Positions 8,682 to 17,497 are shown, numbered from the stretch's first letter. The stretch: 28,818 bases of DNA from Archaeoglobus sp. JdFR-24 (GCA_002011215.1 MTML01000094.1:1-28818), one strand, 5' to 3'. Notes: generated by a model from the letters alone, not told the origin. Numbers and translations: made by a program.

Positions 8682-8734
8682 AGGTGTGTCTCCTAAATCC
8701 CCCATAAGGTGTGTCTCCTAAATCCCTAAATCCC
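8682..8734. repeat. 20-bp direct repeat at 25-bp period before the DUF2551-like gene
   Basis: A perfect 20-bp unit (AGGTGTGTCTCC then TAAATCCC) lies at 8682-8701 and 8707-8726. The last eight bases, TAAATCCC, occur once more at 8727-8734. The initial word AGGTGTG appears a third time at 8742-8748 as part of the downstream ribosome-binding site. Confidence 0.93.
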
Positions 8735-8752
8735 CTATGGAGAGGTGTGCAC

Positions 8753-9112
8753 GTGGAAGACAAAAGAAAAGAAATAGAGGCCAGGCTGAGGAAGTACCTT
8801 GAAAGAGATAAAAAAGGAGTTAGAGTTGAGATACTCAGGATTATGCTCTCAGGAGAAAAATACACCACCGATGAGATATTCAGAGAACTCAATTCAAGAG
8901 GGATAGTGATCAACACCCGAGGTGTTTCAGCAATGGTGGGACTGATGAGTGCAAGACTTGGTATTTTAAAGATGGAGCTTGGAATTAAAAACAGATATTT
9001 CATCAAACCTGAATACACAGACCTCGTTCTCAAAGTTCTGAACGAGTACCTGAATTCCCTGAATTCCCCGAATCCTGATCCTGTAAACTCCCAAAATTCT
9101 AAAGAGAACTGA
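8753..9112 (+). CDS. Small archaeal protein, DUF2551-like, probable winged-helix fold
   Basis: From the GTG at 8753 the protein is about 119 residues and begins VEDKRKEIEARLRKYLER. The start is chosen for the ribosome-binding site GGAGAGGTG (8739-8747); an upstream GTG at 8711 would lie inside the direct repeat. The body, with ILRIMLSGEKYTTDEIFREL and a GVSAMVGLMSARLGIL helix, suggests a small winged-helix DNA-binding domain and resembles the uncharacterised archaeal family DUF2551 from memory. The tail, YLNSLNSPNPDPVNSQNS, comes from a short CCTGAATTCC repeat and looks unstructured. The cis-prenyltransferase gene begins 14 bp after it, so the two are likely co-transcribed. Confidence 0.75.
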   Translation: MEDKRKEIEARLRKYLERDKKGVRVEILRIMLSGEKYTTDEIFRELNSRGIVINTRGVSAMVGLMSARLGILKMELGIKNRYFIKPEYTDLVLKVLNEYLNSLNSPNPDPVNSQNSKEN

Positions 9113-9126
9113 TCAAAGGGATTCAA

Positions 9127-9960
9127 ATGCGAATAAGGTTGGGGATTTTATACTCAATATATGAGAAAAAACTCACATCCGAGGTAATGAGAAACGGGAT
9201 GCCAGGGCACATAGCCATTATAATGGACGGAAACCGAAGATATGCCAGAAGAATGGGTTTACCTCCCAGAGTAGGTCATTACTTCGGTTCAAGAAAGGCT
9301 GAAGAGGTGCTTAACTGGTGCTGGGAATTAAGAATAAAAAATGTGACTGTATATGCCTTTTCTACAGAGAACTTCAAGAGAGATCCGGAAGAGAAACGGA
9401 ACATCTTCAGCCTCATTAACAAAGAGCTGAGGAGACTTGCAAATGATAGTCGGATTCACAGAAACAGAGTGAGAGTAAAGATCATTGGTAAGAGGGAGAT
9501 GCTCCCTGGCTTTCTCCTGGAGGCGGTTGAGGAGGTTGAGGAGGCTACAAAAAACTATGACCTTTTCTCGCTGAACATAGCAATCGCATATGGAGGGAGG
9601 CAAGAGATCATTGATGCTGTTAAAAAAATATTGACCCTCGTTAAGGAGGGGAAGGTGGAGCCTGAGGAGATATCCCCATCACTAGTAGAAAAATATCTTT
9701 ATAACAATGGAGATTACTCAAGTGTTGATCTTGTAATAAGAACAGGTGGCGAGCAGAGACTTTCAAATTTCCTTCCCTGGCAGTCCGCATACGGCACTGC
9801 ATATTTCTGTGATGTTTACTGGCCTGAGTTCAGGAAAATTGACTTGCTGAGGGCTATAAGGGCCTGGCAAAACATGAATAGAATTCGAAAAGGTGATAGT
9901 ATTAAACCAGAAATCCAGGATATAAAGGTGATAAACGATGGGATCAAAGCTAACGTATGA
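9127..9960 (+). CDS. uppS: Polyprenyl diphosphate synthase (cis-prenyltransferase)
   Basis: This enzyme lengthens an allylic diphosphate with isopentenyl diphosphate to make the long polyprenyl carrier used for archaeal glycan assembly. The family core is plain: HIAIIMDGNRRYARR (pyrophosphate-binding D), GHYFGSRKAEE, VTVYAFSTENFKR, and near the end DLVIRTGGEQRLSNFLPWQ with AYGTAYF and WPEF. Length is 277 residues, slightly above bacterial UppS because of about 25 leading residues. Its last 23 bases overlap the start of the release factor gene, which suggests coupled translation. Confidence 0.95.
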   Translation: MRIRLGILYSIYEKKLTSEVMRNGMPGHIAIIMDGNRRYARRMGLPPRVGHYFGSRKAEEVLNWCWELRIKNVTVYAFSTENFKRDPEEKRNIFSLINKELRRLANDSRIHRNRVRVKIIGKREMLPGFLLEAVEEVEEATKNYDLFSLNIAIAYGGRQEIIDAVKKILTLVKEGKVEPEEISPSLVEKYLYNNGDYSSVDLVIRTGGEQRLSNFLPWQSAYGTAYFCDVYWPEFRKIDLLRAIRAWQNMNRIRKGDSIKPEIQDIKVINDGIKANV

Positions 9961-11164
9961 ATTTAAACGGAAGCTCGAAGAGCTGGAGAAAATGAAGGGT
10001 AGGGGTACCGAGCTTATCACCCTCTATATTCCCCCGGACAAAAACATCGCCGATGTAGTTAACCAGCTCAAAAGCGAATTGAGTCAGGCATCAAATATCA
10101 AATCAAAGCAGACCAGGAACAGTGTTATGACTGGTCTTGAGGCCATACTGCAGAGGCTCAAATACTATAAAAAACCCCCCAAACATGGGATGGTCATTCT
10201 GAGCGGTAATATCGATCTCGGTGGGGGGAGACAGAAGCAAATAACTGAGATAATAGAGCCCCCGGAACCCGTTCCCCTTTACAAGTATCATTGTGATTCT
10301 GCCTTCTATCTGGATCCTCTCAAGGATATGCTCAAAGAAAAGAAAGTTTATGGACTTATTGTTATCGATAGAAGGGAAGCCACAGTGGGCATTCTGAGGG
10401 GAAAAAGAATAGAGGTTCTAAATTACTCGTCATCAATGGTTCCGGGAAAACACAGACAGGGTGGACAGAGCAGCGTCAGATTTGAAAGGTTGAGGGAGAT
10501 CGCCATCCATGAATTCTATAAGAAGGTCGGTGATAAAGCGTCTGAGGCTTTACTGCCCCATCTGGATAATCTTGTAGGTATCCTGATAGGTGGGCCAAGT
10601 CCGACGAAAGAGGAGTTTTATGAGGGAGAATATCTCCACCACGAACTTCAAAAAAGGATAATCGGTCTTTTCGATGTAAGTTATACTGATGAAAGCGGAC
10701 TCTACGAGCTAGTTGAGAAGGCGCAGGATGCCCTTCAGGAGCTCGACCTCATAAGGGAGAAAAAGCTGATCAGTCGGTTTCTGTACGGGGTTGCAAGAGA
10801 TGGGCTTGCAGCCTATGGCGAGGCTGAGGTGCGAGAATACCTTGCCCTTGGAGCCGTCGATACATTACTTCTGAGCGAAGATTTGAGGTATGAAAGGGTC
10901 AAATACAGATGTCCCGTTTGTGAAGAGGAGAGAGTTATAACGGTAAAAGAGGGTTTTATCAACCCTCCGAAGTGTGAAAAGGACGCCGTAGAGATGGAAG
11001 AAGTGGAAAGAGAAGATGTCGTACTCGAGCTGACAGACATGGCTGAAAGTGTGGGAGCCAAAATAGAGTTTATTTCTACTGAATCCGAGGAGGGAACGAT
11101 GCTGATGAATGCCTTCGGAGGTATTGCTGCTATTTTAAGATTCAAACCAAAAACCAACGGATAA
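9938..11164 (+). CDS. prf1: Peptide chain release factor aRF1 (eRF1 type)
   Basis: The 408-residue protein recognises all three stop codons and triggers peptide release. Stop-codon recognition motif NIKS is at 53-56 and the peptidyl-transferase motif GGQ at 175-177 (GKHRQGGQSS). A CxxC plus later cysteine (CPVCEEE, then PPKCEKD) in the C-terminal third matches the zinc-finger-like minidomain of archaeal RF1. The N-terminal TASNIKS of standard-code factors appears here as QASNIKS; nothing suggests altered stop specificity. The gene starts inside uppS and ends 10 bp before argS. Confidence 0.97.
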   Translation: MGSKLTYEFKRKLEELEKMKGRGTELITLYIPPDKNIADVVNQLKSELSQASNIKSKQTRNSVMTGLEAILQRLKYYKKPPKHGMVILSGNIDLGGGRQKQITEIIEPPEPVPLYKYHCDSAFYLDPLKDMLKEKKVYGLIVIDRREATVGILRGKRIEVLNYSSSMVPGKHRQGGQSSVRFERLREIAIHEFYKKVGDKASEALLPHLDNLVGILIGGPSPTKEEFYEGEYLHHELQKRIIGLFDVSYTDESGLYELVEKAQDALQELDLIREKKLISRFLYGVARDGLAAYGEAEVREYLALGAVDTLLLSEDLRYERVKYRCPVCEEERVITVKEGFINPPKCEKDAVEMEEVEREDVVLELTDMAESVGAKIEFISTESEEGTMLMNAFGGIAAILRFKPKTNG

Positions 11165-11174
11165 GGGTGAATAG

Positions 11175-12848
11175 ATGTTCAGGATTTTCAGAAAGGAGGT
11201 TGAGAAGTTACTCGAACCCTATGGAGTGGAGAGATCATACATAAGGGAAAGTGAACATGCAGATCTGGCCTGCACAATAGCATTCAAGCTTGCCAAGGAG
11301 AGAAGAGAGAAGCCCGCAGATATTGCTCAAAAAATCTTAGAGGAGGTCTCAGGAAACATACCCGATTACGTTGGCAGCGTTGAGGCTGTAAATGGATATC
11401 TGAATTTTTACGCCAGCTATGAGTTTTTAGAGGATGTGGTGAACACAATCCTCGATGAGGATGAGGATTACGGAAGCATGGCCACAGGAGGTAACGTACT
11501 CATTGAACACACATCGGCAAATCCAGATGGCCCGCTGCACATCGGGCACATAAGAAACTCCGTTATCGGAGATACCCTGGCCAGAATTTTCAAAAAAGCT
11601 GGAGTGAATGTTAAAACACACTATTACACGAATGACATGGGAAGACAGGTCGCATTAGCCGTTATCGGAATGAGAAGATTCGGCCTGTCCGATAAAAAGC
11701 CTGATCATGCTCTCGCGGATGCCTACATTGCCATCAACAGAGTGATGGCTGAAGATGAGACTGAGGCAGAAAGAATTAACCAGGAAGTTGAGAAAATAAT
11801 GCTTGAATACGAGCTCGGGAATGAACAGACTGCCAGAGAATTCAGATTTGTCGTTGAAAAGGCGCTTGAGGGCATAAGTCAGACCCTTGAAACGCTCGGG
11901 ATAAGACATGACGAAGTGGTATGGGAATCCGAATTTATAAGAAATGGTTATGTTGACAGAGTTATTAAAGCGCTCGAGGAGATGGGACTTTTAAGGAAGG
12001 AAGGAGCGTGGATTATTGATCTCGAGGCAAGAGGTTTTGAAAGGAATGTTGTTATAAGAAGGGAAAATGGAACAACCCTGTATATCACAAGGGATCTTGC
12101 ATACCACATCTGGAAAAATGAAAACTTCGATCGATTCATAAATATCCTGGGAGCTGACCACAAATTGGTTGGGAAACAACTGAGTGATATACTCGCTTTG
12201 ATGGGTCTGAAACCACCTGAAATTGTGTTCTTCGAGTTTGTATCTCTGCCCGAGGGTTCGATGAGCACGAGAAAAGGAAAGTTCATCTCCGCAGATGAGC
12301 TCATAGACAGAGTTTACAGAGAGGCATACGAAATAATCAGGGAAAGAGATATCGAGGAAATTGAGAAACAAAAAATTGCAAAAAGTGTTGCCGTCGGAGC
12401 CTTAAGATTCGATTTCGTCAGACTTGCACCTGAGAAGCCCATGTTCTTTGACTGGAAAAAGGCCCTCGACTTTGAAAGGCAAACTGCAAGCTACATTCAA
12501 TATTCGCATGCAAGGGCATGCAGCATTATGAGAAAGGCTGTTGAACAAGGTATGGTGGAGCTGGAAATCGTTGGTGAGCTGTGCACTCCTGCAGAAAGAA
12601 CATTGATTATGACACTTTCAAAATTTTCCAGCGTGATTGAGAGGGTTTTGGGGGAGCTCAGACCGAATGTTTTCGCAGATTACGTGCTTGATGTAGCATT
12701 GAAATTCAATGACTTTTACAGAAACCATCCGGTACTCAAAGAGGAGAGGGAAGTGAGAATGCACCGCCTTGCTATCGTGGATGCCACGAGGATTGCTCTC
12801 AGAAACGGACTTGAGCTTCTTGGAATTGACGCACTTGAGAGGATGTGA
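11175..12848 (+). CDS. argS: Arginyl-tRNA synthetase
   Basis: The 557-residue class I synthetase charges tRNA-Arg. An N-terminal additional domain (about residues 1-100) precedes the HIGH motif in ANPDGPLHIGHIRNSV. The KMSKS counterpart is SMSTRKGKF, in the form typical of ArgRS, and the alpha-helical anticodon-binding domain ends in the usual ALRNGLELLGIDALERM. Length and domains are complete. It is the last gene of the uppS-prf1-argS block and lies 10 bp after prf1. Confidence 0.97.
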   Translation: MFRIFRKEVEKLLEPYGVERSYIRESEHADLACTIAFKLAKERREKPADIAQKILEEVSGNIPDYVGSVEAVNGYLNFYASYEFLEDVVNTILDEDEDYGSMATGGNVLIEHTSANPDGPLHIGHIRNSVIGDTLARIFKKAGVNVKTHYYTNDMGRQVALAVIGMRRFGLSDKKPDHALADAYIAINRVMAEDETEAERINQEVEKIMLEYELGNEQTAREFRFVVEKALEGISQTLETLGIRHDEVVWESEFIRNGYVDRVIKALEEMGLLRKEGAWIIDLEARGFERNVVIRRENGTTLYITRDLAYHIWKNENFDRFINILGADHKLVGKQLSDILALMGLKPPEIVFFEFVSLPEGSMSTRKGKFISADELIDRVYREAYEIIRERDIEEIEKQKIAKSVAVGALRFDFVRLAPEKPMFFDWKKALDFERQTASYIQYSHARACSIMRKAVEQGMVELEIVGELCTPAERTLIMTLSKFSSVIERVLGELRPNVFADYVLDVALKFNDFYRNHPVLKEEREVRMHRLAIVDATRIALRNGLELLGIDALERM

Positions 12849-12901
12849 GTTATCTGATACATCTGAATGGCTTCGCAATCTGTCAGATTAGAGTGTTCAG
12901 T

Positions 12902-14185
12902 TCAACTTTTTTCAGTATCTTCTGATATCTCTTCATCCCCCGCTCTATCCTTTTCTCCCTTTATTCCGGGTTTTATTTGGACCTCTCCGTCCAGAAGTGC
13001 CAGCTCTCCCTTAATGTAAACTCTCTGAGGGAATACCGCTTCAAAGTTTTCAAAGGGTGTCCATTCAGCCATGCTGTGAAGCCTGTCAGCTTTGATCTTT
13101 GTTACAGCTTTCAAGTCGAATATTGCAATATTGGCATAGTTTCCAACCTCAATCTCCCCGTATTTTTCAAATCCGAATATTCTTGCGGGATTTACTACCA
13201 TCCTTTCAACAACAGTCCTTATGCCGATCAATCCCCTTCTCATGAGATTAATCATAAGAGGATACGTCGTCTCAACTCCTGGAAATCCCGGTACACCATT
13301 TTTCTTTTCTTCAATTGTATGGGGCGCATGGTCAGATGCGATTACATCAGCAAGCTGCAGAACATTGAAGAGCATCTCAGCATCAACCTTCCTTCTCAGA
13401 GGTGGATTAACGTTTACAAAACTGCCAAGTCTTTCATAATCCTCTATACTCAAGAGAAGATGGTGTGGTGTTACTTCAAATGTCGAATTCGTGTCCCCAA
13501 TATTTAGGGCCGCTTCATATGTGGAGATGTGACAGAAATGAAAGTCTCCATAAGCCAGACACTTCTTTACCGCCTCAATCTCCGCTTCTGGTGGTCTTAG
13601 ATTGAAATTGGACGATTCAGTTGATTCTGATTTTGATTCTGATTCAACCAATTCAGGGCTTTCGGCATGGACTGTGATCAGCTTTGAAGTGCTCTTCTTG
13701 ATATCTTCAAGAATCTCATAAGAAATTTGAAGATCAGGATTATCATTCTGCAGAAAAACCTCTCCAATTGCCGGAATTCTGTACTTCTCCTCAATTTTCT
13801 TGATTGAATCAAGTATAGAGCCGTATCTCTTTTTCGTAAGGCCGATATTCAGAGCATATCCGATGTAAGATTTTTTCTCGGCCTCCTTCATCCTCTCCTC
13901 ATAAACCTCGACCGAGTCCACGATGGGTTTCGAGTTGGGTTGATCAACAACAAGGCAGTTTCCGCCATAAAGGGCTGATAATGATCCACTTTCTATTGTC
14001 TCTTTATAACTCTCATCGAAGTCCCTGAAATGGACATGCACATCAATAGCTGCTGGAAGTATAATTCCTCTTACTTCTTCTCCCTCTATTGTCTTTTTTA
14101 TTTCCTTTATTACCCCATTCTCTATTTTAATCCCCGCTTCTATTATCTCTCCTCTGTAAAGCATTTTACCTCTAATAGCAATCAT
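12902..14185 (-). CDS. pyrC: Dihydroorotase
   Basis: This enzyme cyclises carbamoyl aspartate to dihydroorotate in pyrimidine synthesis. The metal motif DVHVHFRD lies about residue 50 and SDHAPHT marks the later zinc or catalytic region; H residues in ITVHAES and FCHIST provide further ligands. Length (427) and the C-terminal VYIKGEL fit amidohydrolases of the PyrC class I type. Two oddities stand out: a Ser/Glu-rich insert ([13 protein letters not shown], 13611-13655) and a charged tail of about 25 residues. ATG 14185 is preferred over TTG 14188. A TATA box centred near 14211, 26 nt upstream, implies a leaderless mRNA. Confidence 0.93.
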   Translation of the reverse strand: MIAIRGKMLYRGEIIEAGIKIENGVIKEIKKTIEGEEVRGIILPAAIDVHVHFRDFDESYKETIESGSLSALYGGNCLVVDQPNSKPIVDSVEVYEERMKEAEKKSYIGYALNIGLTKKRYGSILDSIKKIEEKYRIPAIGEVFLQNDNPDLQISYEILEDIKKSTSKLITVHAESPELVESESKSESTESSNFNLRPPEAEIEAVKKCLAYGDFHFCHISTYEAALNIGDTNSTFEVTPHHLLLSIEDYERLGSFVNVNPPLRRKVDAEMLFNVLQLADVIASDHAPHTIEEKKNGVPGFPGVETTYPLMINLMRRGLIGIRTVVERMVVNPARIFGFEKYGEIEVGNYANIAIFDLKAVTKIKADRLHSMAEWTPFENFEAVFPQRVYIKGELALLDGEVQIKPGIKGEKDRAGDEEISEDTEKS

Positions 14186-14205
14186 CAATAAGTATTAAGA
14201 ACAAA

Positions 14206-14216
14206 GATTTATATAC
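14206..14216. promoter_or_regulatory. Shared TATA element for divergent pyrC and ftsZ
   Basis: GATTTATATAC is nearly symmetrical around ATTTATATA. Read leftwards it is 26 nt from the pyrC ATG. Read rightwards it predicts a start near 14237, which leaves ftsZ a leader of about 26 nt with its own ribosome-binding site. No second convincing box is seen in the gap, so one element may serve both directions. Confidence 0.6.
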
Positions 14217-14262
14217 TATTCGTGGGGAATTAAAAAAGAGGTTTGAAGAAGGAGAGATGATT

Positions 14263-15363
14263 ATGAAATCCATTGTTGAGGAGGCTCTTCAAAGGGCTGA
14301 AAGAGAAAAGAGAGCAAAAATTCCAACAGAACCTGTTGAGGGCATTGAGGATGAAATAACCCAGTTATTGCATGAATTAAAAACTGTAATAAAGGTAATA
14401 GGTGTTGGAGGTAGTGGATGTAACACTATCAGCAGAATGTATGAGACGGGAATCGTGGGAGCTGATCTTTATGCTGTAAATACTGACGTTCAACACCTGT
14501 ATTACACAAAAGCTCATAGAAGAATACTGATAGGAAAGAGGAGGACAAGAGGTCTTGGAGCGGGAAGCCTCCCACAGGTGGGAGAGGAGGCTGCAAGAGA
14601 GAACGAAGATGAGATCAGGGAGCTTGTAGAGGGGTCTGATCTCGTTTTCATAACGTGTGGTCTTGGAGGTGGTACAGGAACCGGAGCAGCTCCAGTAGTA
14701 GCAGAATCATCTCAGGAAGCCGGTGCACTCACAATAGCTGTCGTCACGTTTCCATTTTCAGCTGAAGGTGCGATAAGAAGACAGAATGCTGAAGCCGGGC
14801 TTGAGAGACTAAGAGAGGTGACAGATACAGTCATTGTAATTCCAAATGACAGGTTGCTGGAGGTCGTGCCGAACTATCCCATACAGCTCGCTTTCAAAGT
14901 AGCAGATGAGGTTCTGATGAGAGCAGTGAAAGGAATAACGGAACTGATAACCAAACCGGCACTTGTGAATCTCGACTTTGCAGATGTGAGAACAGTTATG
15001 GAGAAGGGCGGTGTTGCGATGATAGGTCTTGGAGAGGCAAGTGGAGAGGATAAAGCTGCAGAGTCTGTCAGAAAAGCTCTGAAAAGCCCATTGCTGGAAG
15101 TAGATATCTCAGGTGCCAAGTCCGCACTCGTAAATGTAACCGGTGGACCGGATATGACCATAGAAGAGGCAGAAAGCGTTGTAGAGGAAATTTACAGCAA
15201 AGTTGACCCTGATGCAAGGATTATCTGGGGTGCGATGATAGACCCGAGCCTCGAAAACACCATGCAAACGCTGGTAATAGTAACCGGAGTTAAATCACCT
15301 CAGATACTGGGAAGAAAGGGGCTCCCCATTACCAAAAGGTTTGGTATAGACATCGTAAAGTGA
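14263..15363 (+). CDS. ftsZ: Cell division protein FtsZ
   Basis: The tubulin-like GTPase builds the division ring. The GTP-binding segments are intact: [15 protein letters not shown], the tubulin signature [16 protein letters not shown]-type strand [10 protein letters not shown], and NDRLL before the synergy loop region [11 protein letters not shown]. Length is about 366 with a 40-residue N-terminal extension, as in archaeal FtsZ1. ATG 14263 sits 8 nt after GGAG (14251-14254), whereas ATG 14257 is too close to it, so the later start is chosen. It heads the run with secE, spt5 and rpl11. Confidence 0.96.
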   Translation: MKSIVEEALQRAEREKRAKIPTEPVEGIEDEITQLLHELKTVIKVIGVGGSGCNTISRMYETGIVGADLYAVNTDVQHLYYTKAHRRILIGKRRTRGLGAGSLPQVGEEAARENEDEIRELVEGSDLVFITCGLGGGTGTGAAPVVAESSQEAGALTIAVVTFPFSAEGAIRRQNAEAGLERLREVTDTVIVIPNDRLLEVVPNYPIQLAFKVADEVLMRAVKGITELITKPALVNLDFADVRTVMEKGGVAMIGLGEASGEDKAAESVRKALKSPLLEVDISGAKSALVNVTGGPDMTIEEAESVVEEIYSKVDPDARIIWGAMIDPSLENTMQTLVIVTGVKSPQILGRKGLPITKRFGIDIVK

Positions 15364-15459
15364 GAAAGTAATTAAAAGTAATTAAGAAAAGGTGTTGAGG
15401 AAACCCAAAAAACGCCAACACAATAAACTTCAAATACCCATCATTTTTATACGAGGCTT

Positions 15460-15645
15460 ATGGTCAACAATGGTGATATTCAGAGAAAGCTTCAGGAATA
15501 TTACAATGTACTCAAGATGACGAGAAAGCCAGATAGAGAAGAGTTTGTCATGACAACAAAAGTAGCCATGGCTGTAATGCTTGTTGTGGGAGTTATAGGT
15601 TTCATAATATATCTTATCACTGAATTAATAACAAGTCTGATTTAA
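15460..15645 (+). CDS. secE: Protein translocase subunit SecE (Sec61 gamma)
   Basis: This is a 61-residue tail-anchored subunit of the SecYE translocon. The amphipathic helix (LQEYYNVLKMTRKPDREEF) precedes a single membrane span (MAVMLVVGVIGFIIYLI), the normal layout of archaeal SecE. A TATA-like TTTTTATAC (15445-15452) is close to the ATG. The conserved secE-spt5-rpl11 order supports the call. A 10-bp duplication (AAGTAATTA type) lies in the preceding gap, about 15365-15384. Confidence 0.93.
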   Translation: MVNNGDIQRKLQEYYNVLKMTRKPDREEFVMTTKVAMAVMLVVGVIGFIIYLITELITSLI

Positions 15646-15655
15646 GGTGTAAATA

Positions 15656-16111
15656 ATGAACAAGTTTTTCGTGCTAAAGACGACTGCAAACCAAGAAAAG
15701 GTTGTTGCCAATCTAATGGAAATGGCCGTGAGAAAGTATAACCTCTCAGTTTACTCAATACTATCACCAAAAGAGGTAAAGGGATATATCTTCATCGAGG
15801 CTGAAGGGATGGAAGATCTTCTTAAAGCCATCAGGGGTCTTCCACATGTGAAAGGAGTGGTCAAAGGAGATGTTAGCTTTAACGAAATAGAGCATTTCCT
15901 TGCACCCAGAAAAGCTGCAGAACAGATTAAAGAAGGCTTTACAGTTGAGATTGTTTCCGGGCCGTTCAAAGGCGAAATGGCAGTAGTAAAGAGAGTGGAC
16001 GAGGCAAAGAACGAGATTACCGTAGAGCTCTTAGAAGCTGTTGTTCCAATCCCAATTACAGTTAAAGCTGACCACGTCAGAGTGATTGATAAAAAAGAAG
16101 AGGAGGTGTAG
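15656..16111 (+). CDS. spt5: Transcription elongation factor Spt5 (archaeal NusG)
   Basis: The 151-residue protein has the NGN domain ([18 protein letters not shown] to VKGVVKG) and a C-terminal KOW domain ([20 protein letters not shown]). With Spt4 it closes the RNA polymerase clamp and links RNA polymerase to the ribosome. The start lies 10 bp after secE. Confidence 0.95.
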   Translation: MNKFFVLKTTANQEKVVANLMEMAVRKYNLSVYSILSPKEVKGYIFIEAEGMEDLLKAIRGLPHVKGVVKGDVSFNEIEHFLAPRKAAEQIKEGFTVEIVSGPFKGEMAVVKRVDEAKNEITVELLEAVVPIPITVKADHVRVIDKKEEEV

Positions 16112-16115
16112 AATT

Positions 16116-16586
16116 ATGGATAGAGTTGTCGAAGTACTGGTTCCGGGTGGTGAAGCTTCCCCAGGTCCCCCACTTGGTCCCGCGATAGGCCCTCTCGGAC
16201 TCAATGTTAAACAGGTAGTCGATAAGATAAATGCTGCAACAAAGCAGTTCAATGGTCTTTCAGTTCCAGTTAAAATTATAGTGCATGAAGATCGTTCATT
16301 CGATATTGAAGTCGGTATCCCACCGGCAACCGCACTCATCAAGAAGGAGCTTGGAATAAAAAAGGGATCAAACAAAACCGGAAGAGAGTCTGTTGGGGAT
16401 CTCACAATGGAACAGGTTATCAACATCGCTAAAATGAAAGTTGAGGAAGTACTCAGCTATGATCTCAAAAACGTTGTAAAAGAGATTCTCGGTACATGCG
16501 TTTCAATGGGTGTAACTGTGGAGGGGAAAAATCCAAAAGATGTGCAAAAAGAAATCGACGCAGGCGTTATCACGATTCAGGACTAA
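16116..16586 (+). CDS. rpl11: 50S ribosomal protein uL11
   Basis: The 156-residue protein opens with the universal L11 N-terminus ([20 protein letters not shown], then GPLGLNV) and continues through the RNA-binding C-terminal domain ([13 protein letters not shown], then [11 protein letters not shown]). ATG 16116 has the ribosome-binding site GAGGAGGTG inside the end of spt5. L1, L10 and L12, which often follow L11, are absent; instead a T6 tract (16634-16639) and a repeat-filled gap follow. Confidence 0.97.
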   Translation: MDRVVEVLVPGGEASPGPPLGPAIGPLGLNVKQVVDKINAATKQFNGLSVPVKIIVHEDRSFDIEVGIPPATALIKKELGIKKGSNKTGRESVGDLTMEQVINIAKMKVEEVLSYDLKNVVKEILGTCVSMGVTVEGKNPKDVQKEIDAGVITIQD

Positions 16587-16648
16587 ATAAAATCCGGGTA
16601 AAAGCTAAGAACGGGCTCGACCCAATAACCCAATTTTTTAAACACACT

Positions 16649-16710
16649 CTTTATTCGTGTTCCTTTATTCGTGCTCCCACCGCTGTTCCTTTATTCGTGT
16701 TCCCACCGCT
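16649..16710. repeat. 26-bp tandem duplication plus partial third copy
   Basis: Two 26-bp units at 16659-16684 and 16685-16710 share CTTTATTCGTG and CCCACCGCT and differ at one base (C or T). A partial unit, CTTTATTCGTGTTC, lies at 16649-16662. It sits between the converging rpl11 and small-protein genes, just after the T6 tract. Confidence 0.94.
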
Positions 16711-16720
16711 AATCAAATTT

Positions 16721-16969
16721 TCACAGGTAAATGAACTGAAAACCGTTTACATTCACGAGTACTTTCCCACCTCTATTCTTTGCGTAAATAAGCCAGGAAG
16801 GCTCATCACTTCCACAACACTGGACATTTGGAAAATGTGTGCCCTTAGCAGGATCATACCAAGCAATAAGCATTTCTACTCCAACTTTATCTGCAATAAC
16901 CTTTGAGATTTCCTCTGCTGCAGTAAAATCCAGATCCAGTCCATCTATCTTCACCTTTATTTCCTTCAT
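16721..16969 (-). CDS. Small conserved hypothetical protein (82 aa)
   Basis: The protein starts MKEIKVKIDGLDLDFTAAEE and includes WYDPAKGTHFPNVQCC (adjacent cysteines) and WLIYAKNRGGKVLVNVNGFQF. The alpha/beta pattern with a WYD..HFPNV core recalls a small family found in Archaeoglobales and some anaerobes (DUF5619/AF1514-like from memory, unverified). It has a plausible reverse-strand ribosome-binding site (GGGGATAAAAATG). Function is not known; the CC pair could bind metal or form a disulfide. Confidence 0.7.
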   Translation of the reverse strand: MKEIKVKIDGLDLDFTAAEEISKVIADKVGVEMLIAWYDPAKGTHFPNVQCCGSDEPSWLIYAKNRGGKVLVNVNGFQFIYL

Positions 16970-17136
16970 TTTTATCCCCTAACACAACATAACCTACTAT
17001 AACATAATATTTCATCCTTAATAAATTCTCCTGACAGATGCTTGAACCATGCTTAAATTCAAATTATTTCTCAATGATTTTTTATAATCGAAAAGTTTTA
17101 AGTAGTTTTGGGTTATATTATAATTGAGGTGAGTTT

Positions 17137-17328
17137 ATGGTATATATAGTCGTGGATAAGGATAAGTGTGATGGATGTGGCGAGTGCATCGCAGTATGTC
17201 CCGGAGGTGTATACGATTTCGATGATGATGGAAAGTCAGAGCCTTTCAACCCGGGAGATTGCATAGAATGCTGTTCATGTGTTGAGGTCTGCCCGAACAG
17301 CGCAATTACAGTTGATGTTTGTGAGTGA
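17137..17328 (+). CDS. 2x[4Fe-4S] ferredoxin
   Basis: The 63-residue protein has two full cluster motifs, CDGCGECIAVCP (from residue 9) and CIECCSCVEVCP (from about residue 42). It is acidic and cytoplasmic, and a natural electron acceptor for 2-oxoacid oxidoreductases such as the one encoded 1.3 kb downstream. The second motif has an extra Cys (CCSC) next to the ligand. A ribosome-binding site (GAGGTGA) lies at 17126-17132; a TATA-like TTTTATAAT lies near 17080. Confidence 0.94.
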   Translation: MVYIVVDKDKCDGCGECIAVCPGGVYDFDDDGKSEPFNPGDCIECCSCVEVCPNSAITVDVCE

Positions 17329-17353
17329 TCCAAGCAATATCATATCATCCAAT

Positions 17354-17381
17354 ACTGGGCAATAATCACTGGGCAATAATC
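17354..17381. repeat. Perfect 14-bp tandem duplication
   Basis: ACTGGGCAATAATC occurs at 17354-17367 and 17368-17381, just after the ferredoxin stop codon and before a small hydrophobic frame. It shares no sequence with the other 14-bp duplication at 3761. Confidence 0.95.
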
Positions 17382-17413
17382 AAAAATCTAAAATATACAT
17401 TAAATATTTTTTT

Positions 17414-17497
17414 ATGTCGTTCATGAAAACAAACATTGTTGGATTCGTAGTGGTTCTGATTTCCGGATTGACAGCTAACGTTAATGGTAAGGAGTGA
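17414..17497 (+). CDS. Possible 27-residue hydrophobic peptide
   Basis: ATG 17414 opens MSFMKTNIVGFVVVLISGLT followed by ANVNGKE and a stop. The layout (short basic start, about 13 hydrophobic residues, polar end) resembles a signal peptide or one membrane span. A TATA-like TTAAATATTTTTT immediately precedes it, too close for a normal start. It may be a real small protein, the remnant of an exported protein, or chance. Confidence 0.25.
   Translation: MSFMKTNIVGFVVVLISGLTANVNGKE

Noticed and set aside
16589..16598. AATCCGGGT word as the second att site matching the tRNA-Tyr T arm
   Set aside because: The match is under 10 bases, it is on the far side of many housekeeping genes, and the acceptor-stem sequence is absent.
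16496..16906. 136-codon forward frame overlapping rpl11 and the small protein
   Set aside because: It runs out of frame through the end of rpl11 and antisense to the conserved 82-residue protein, and crosses the 26-bp duplication.
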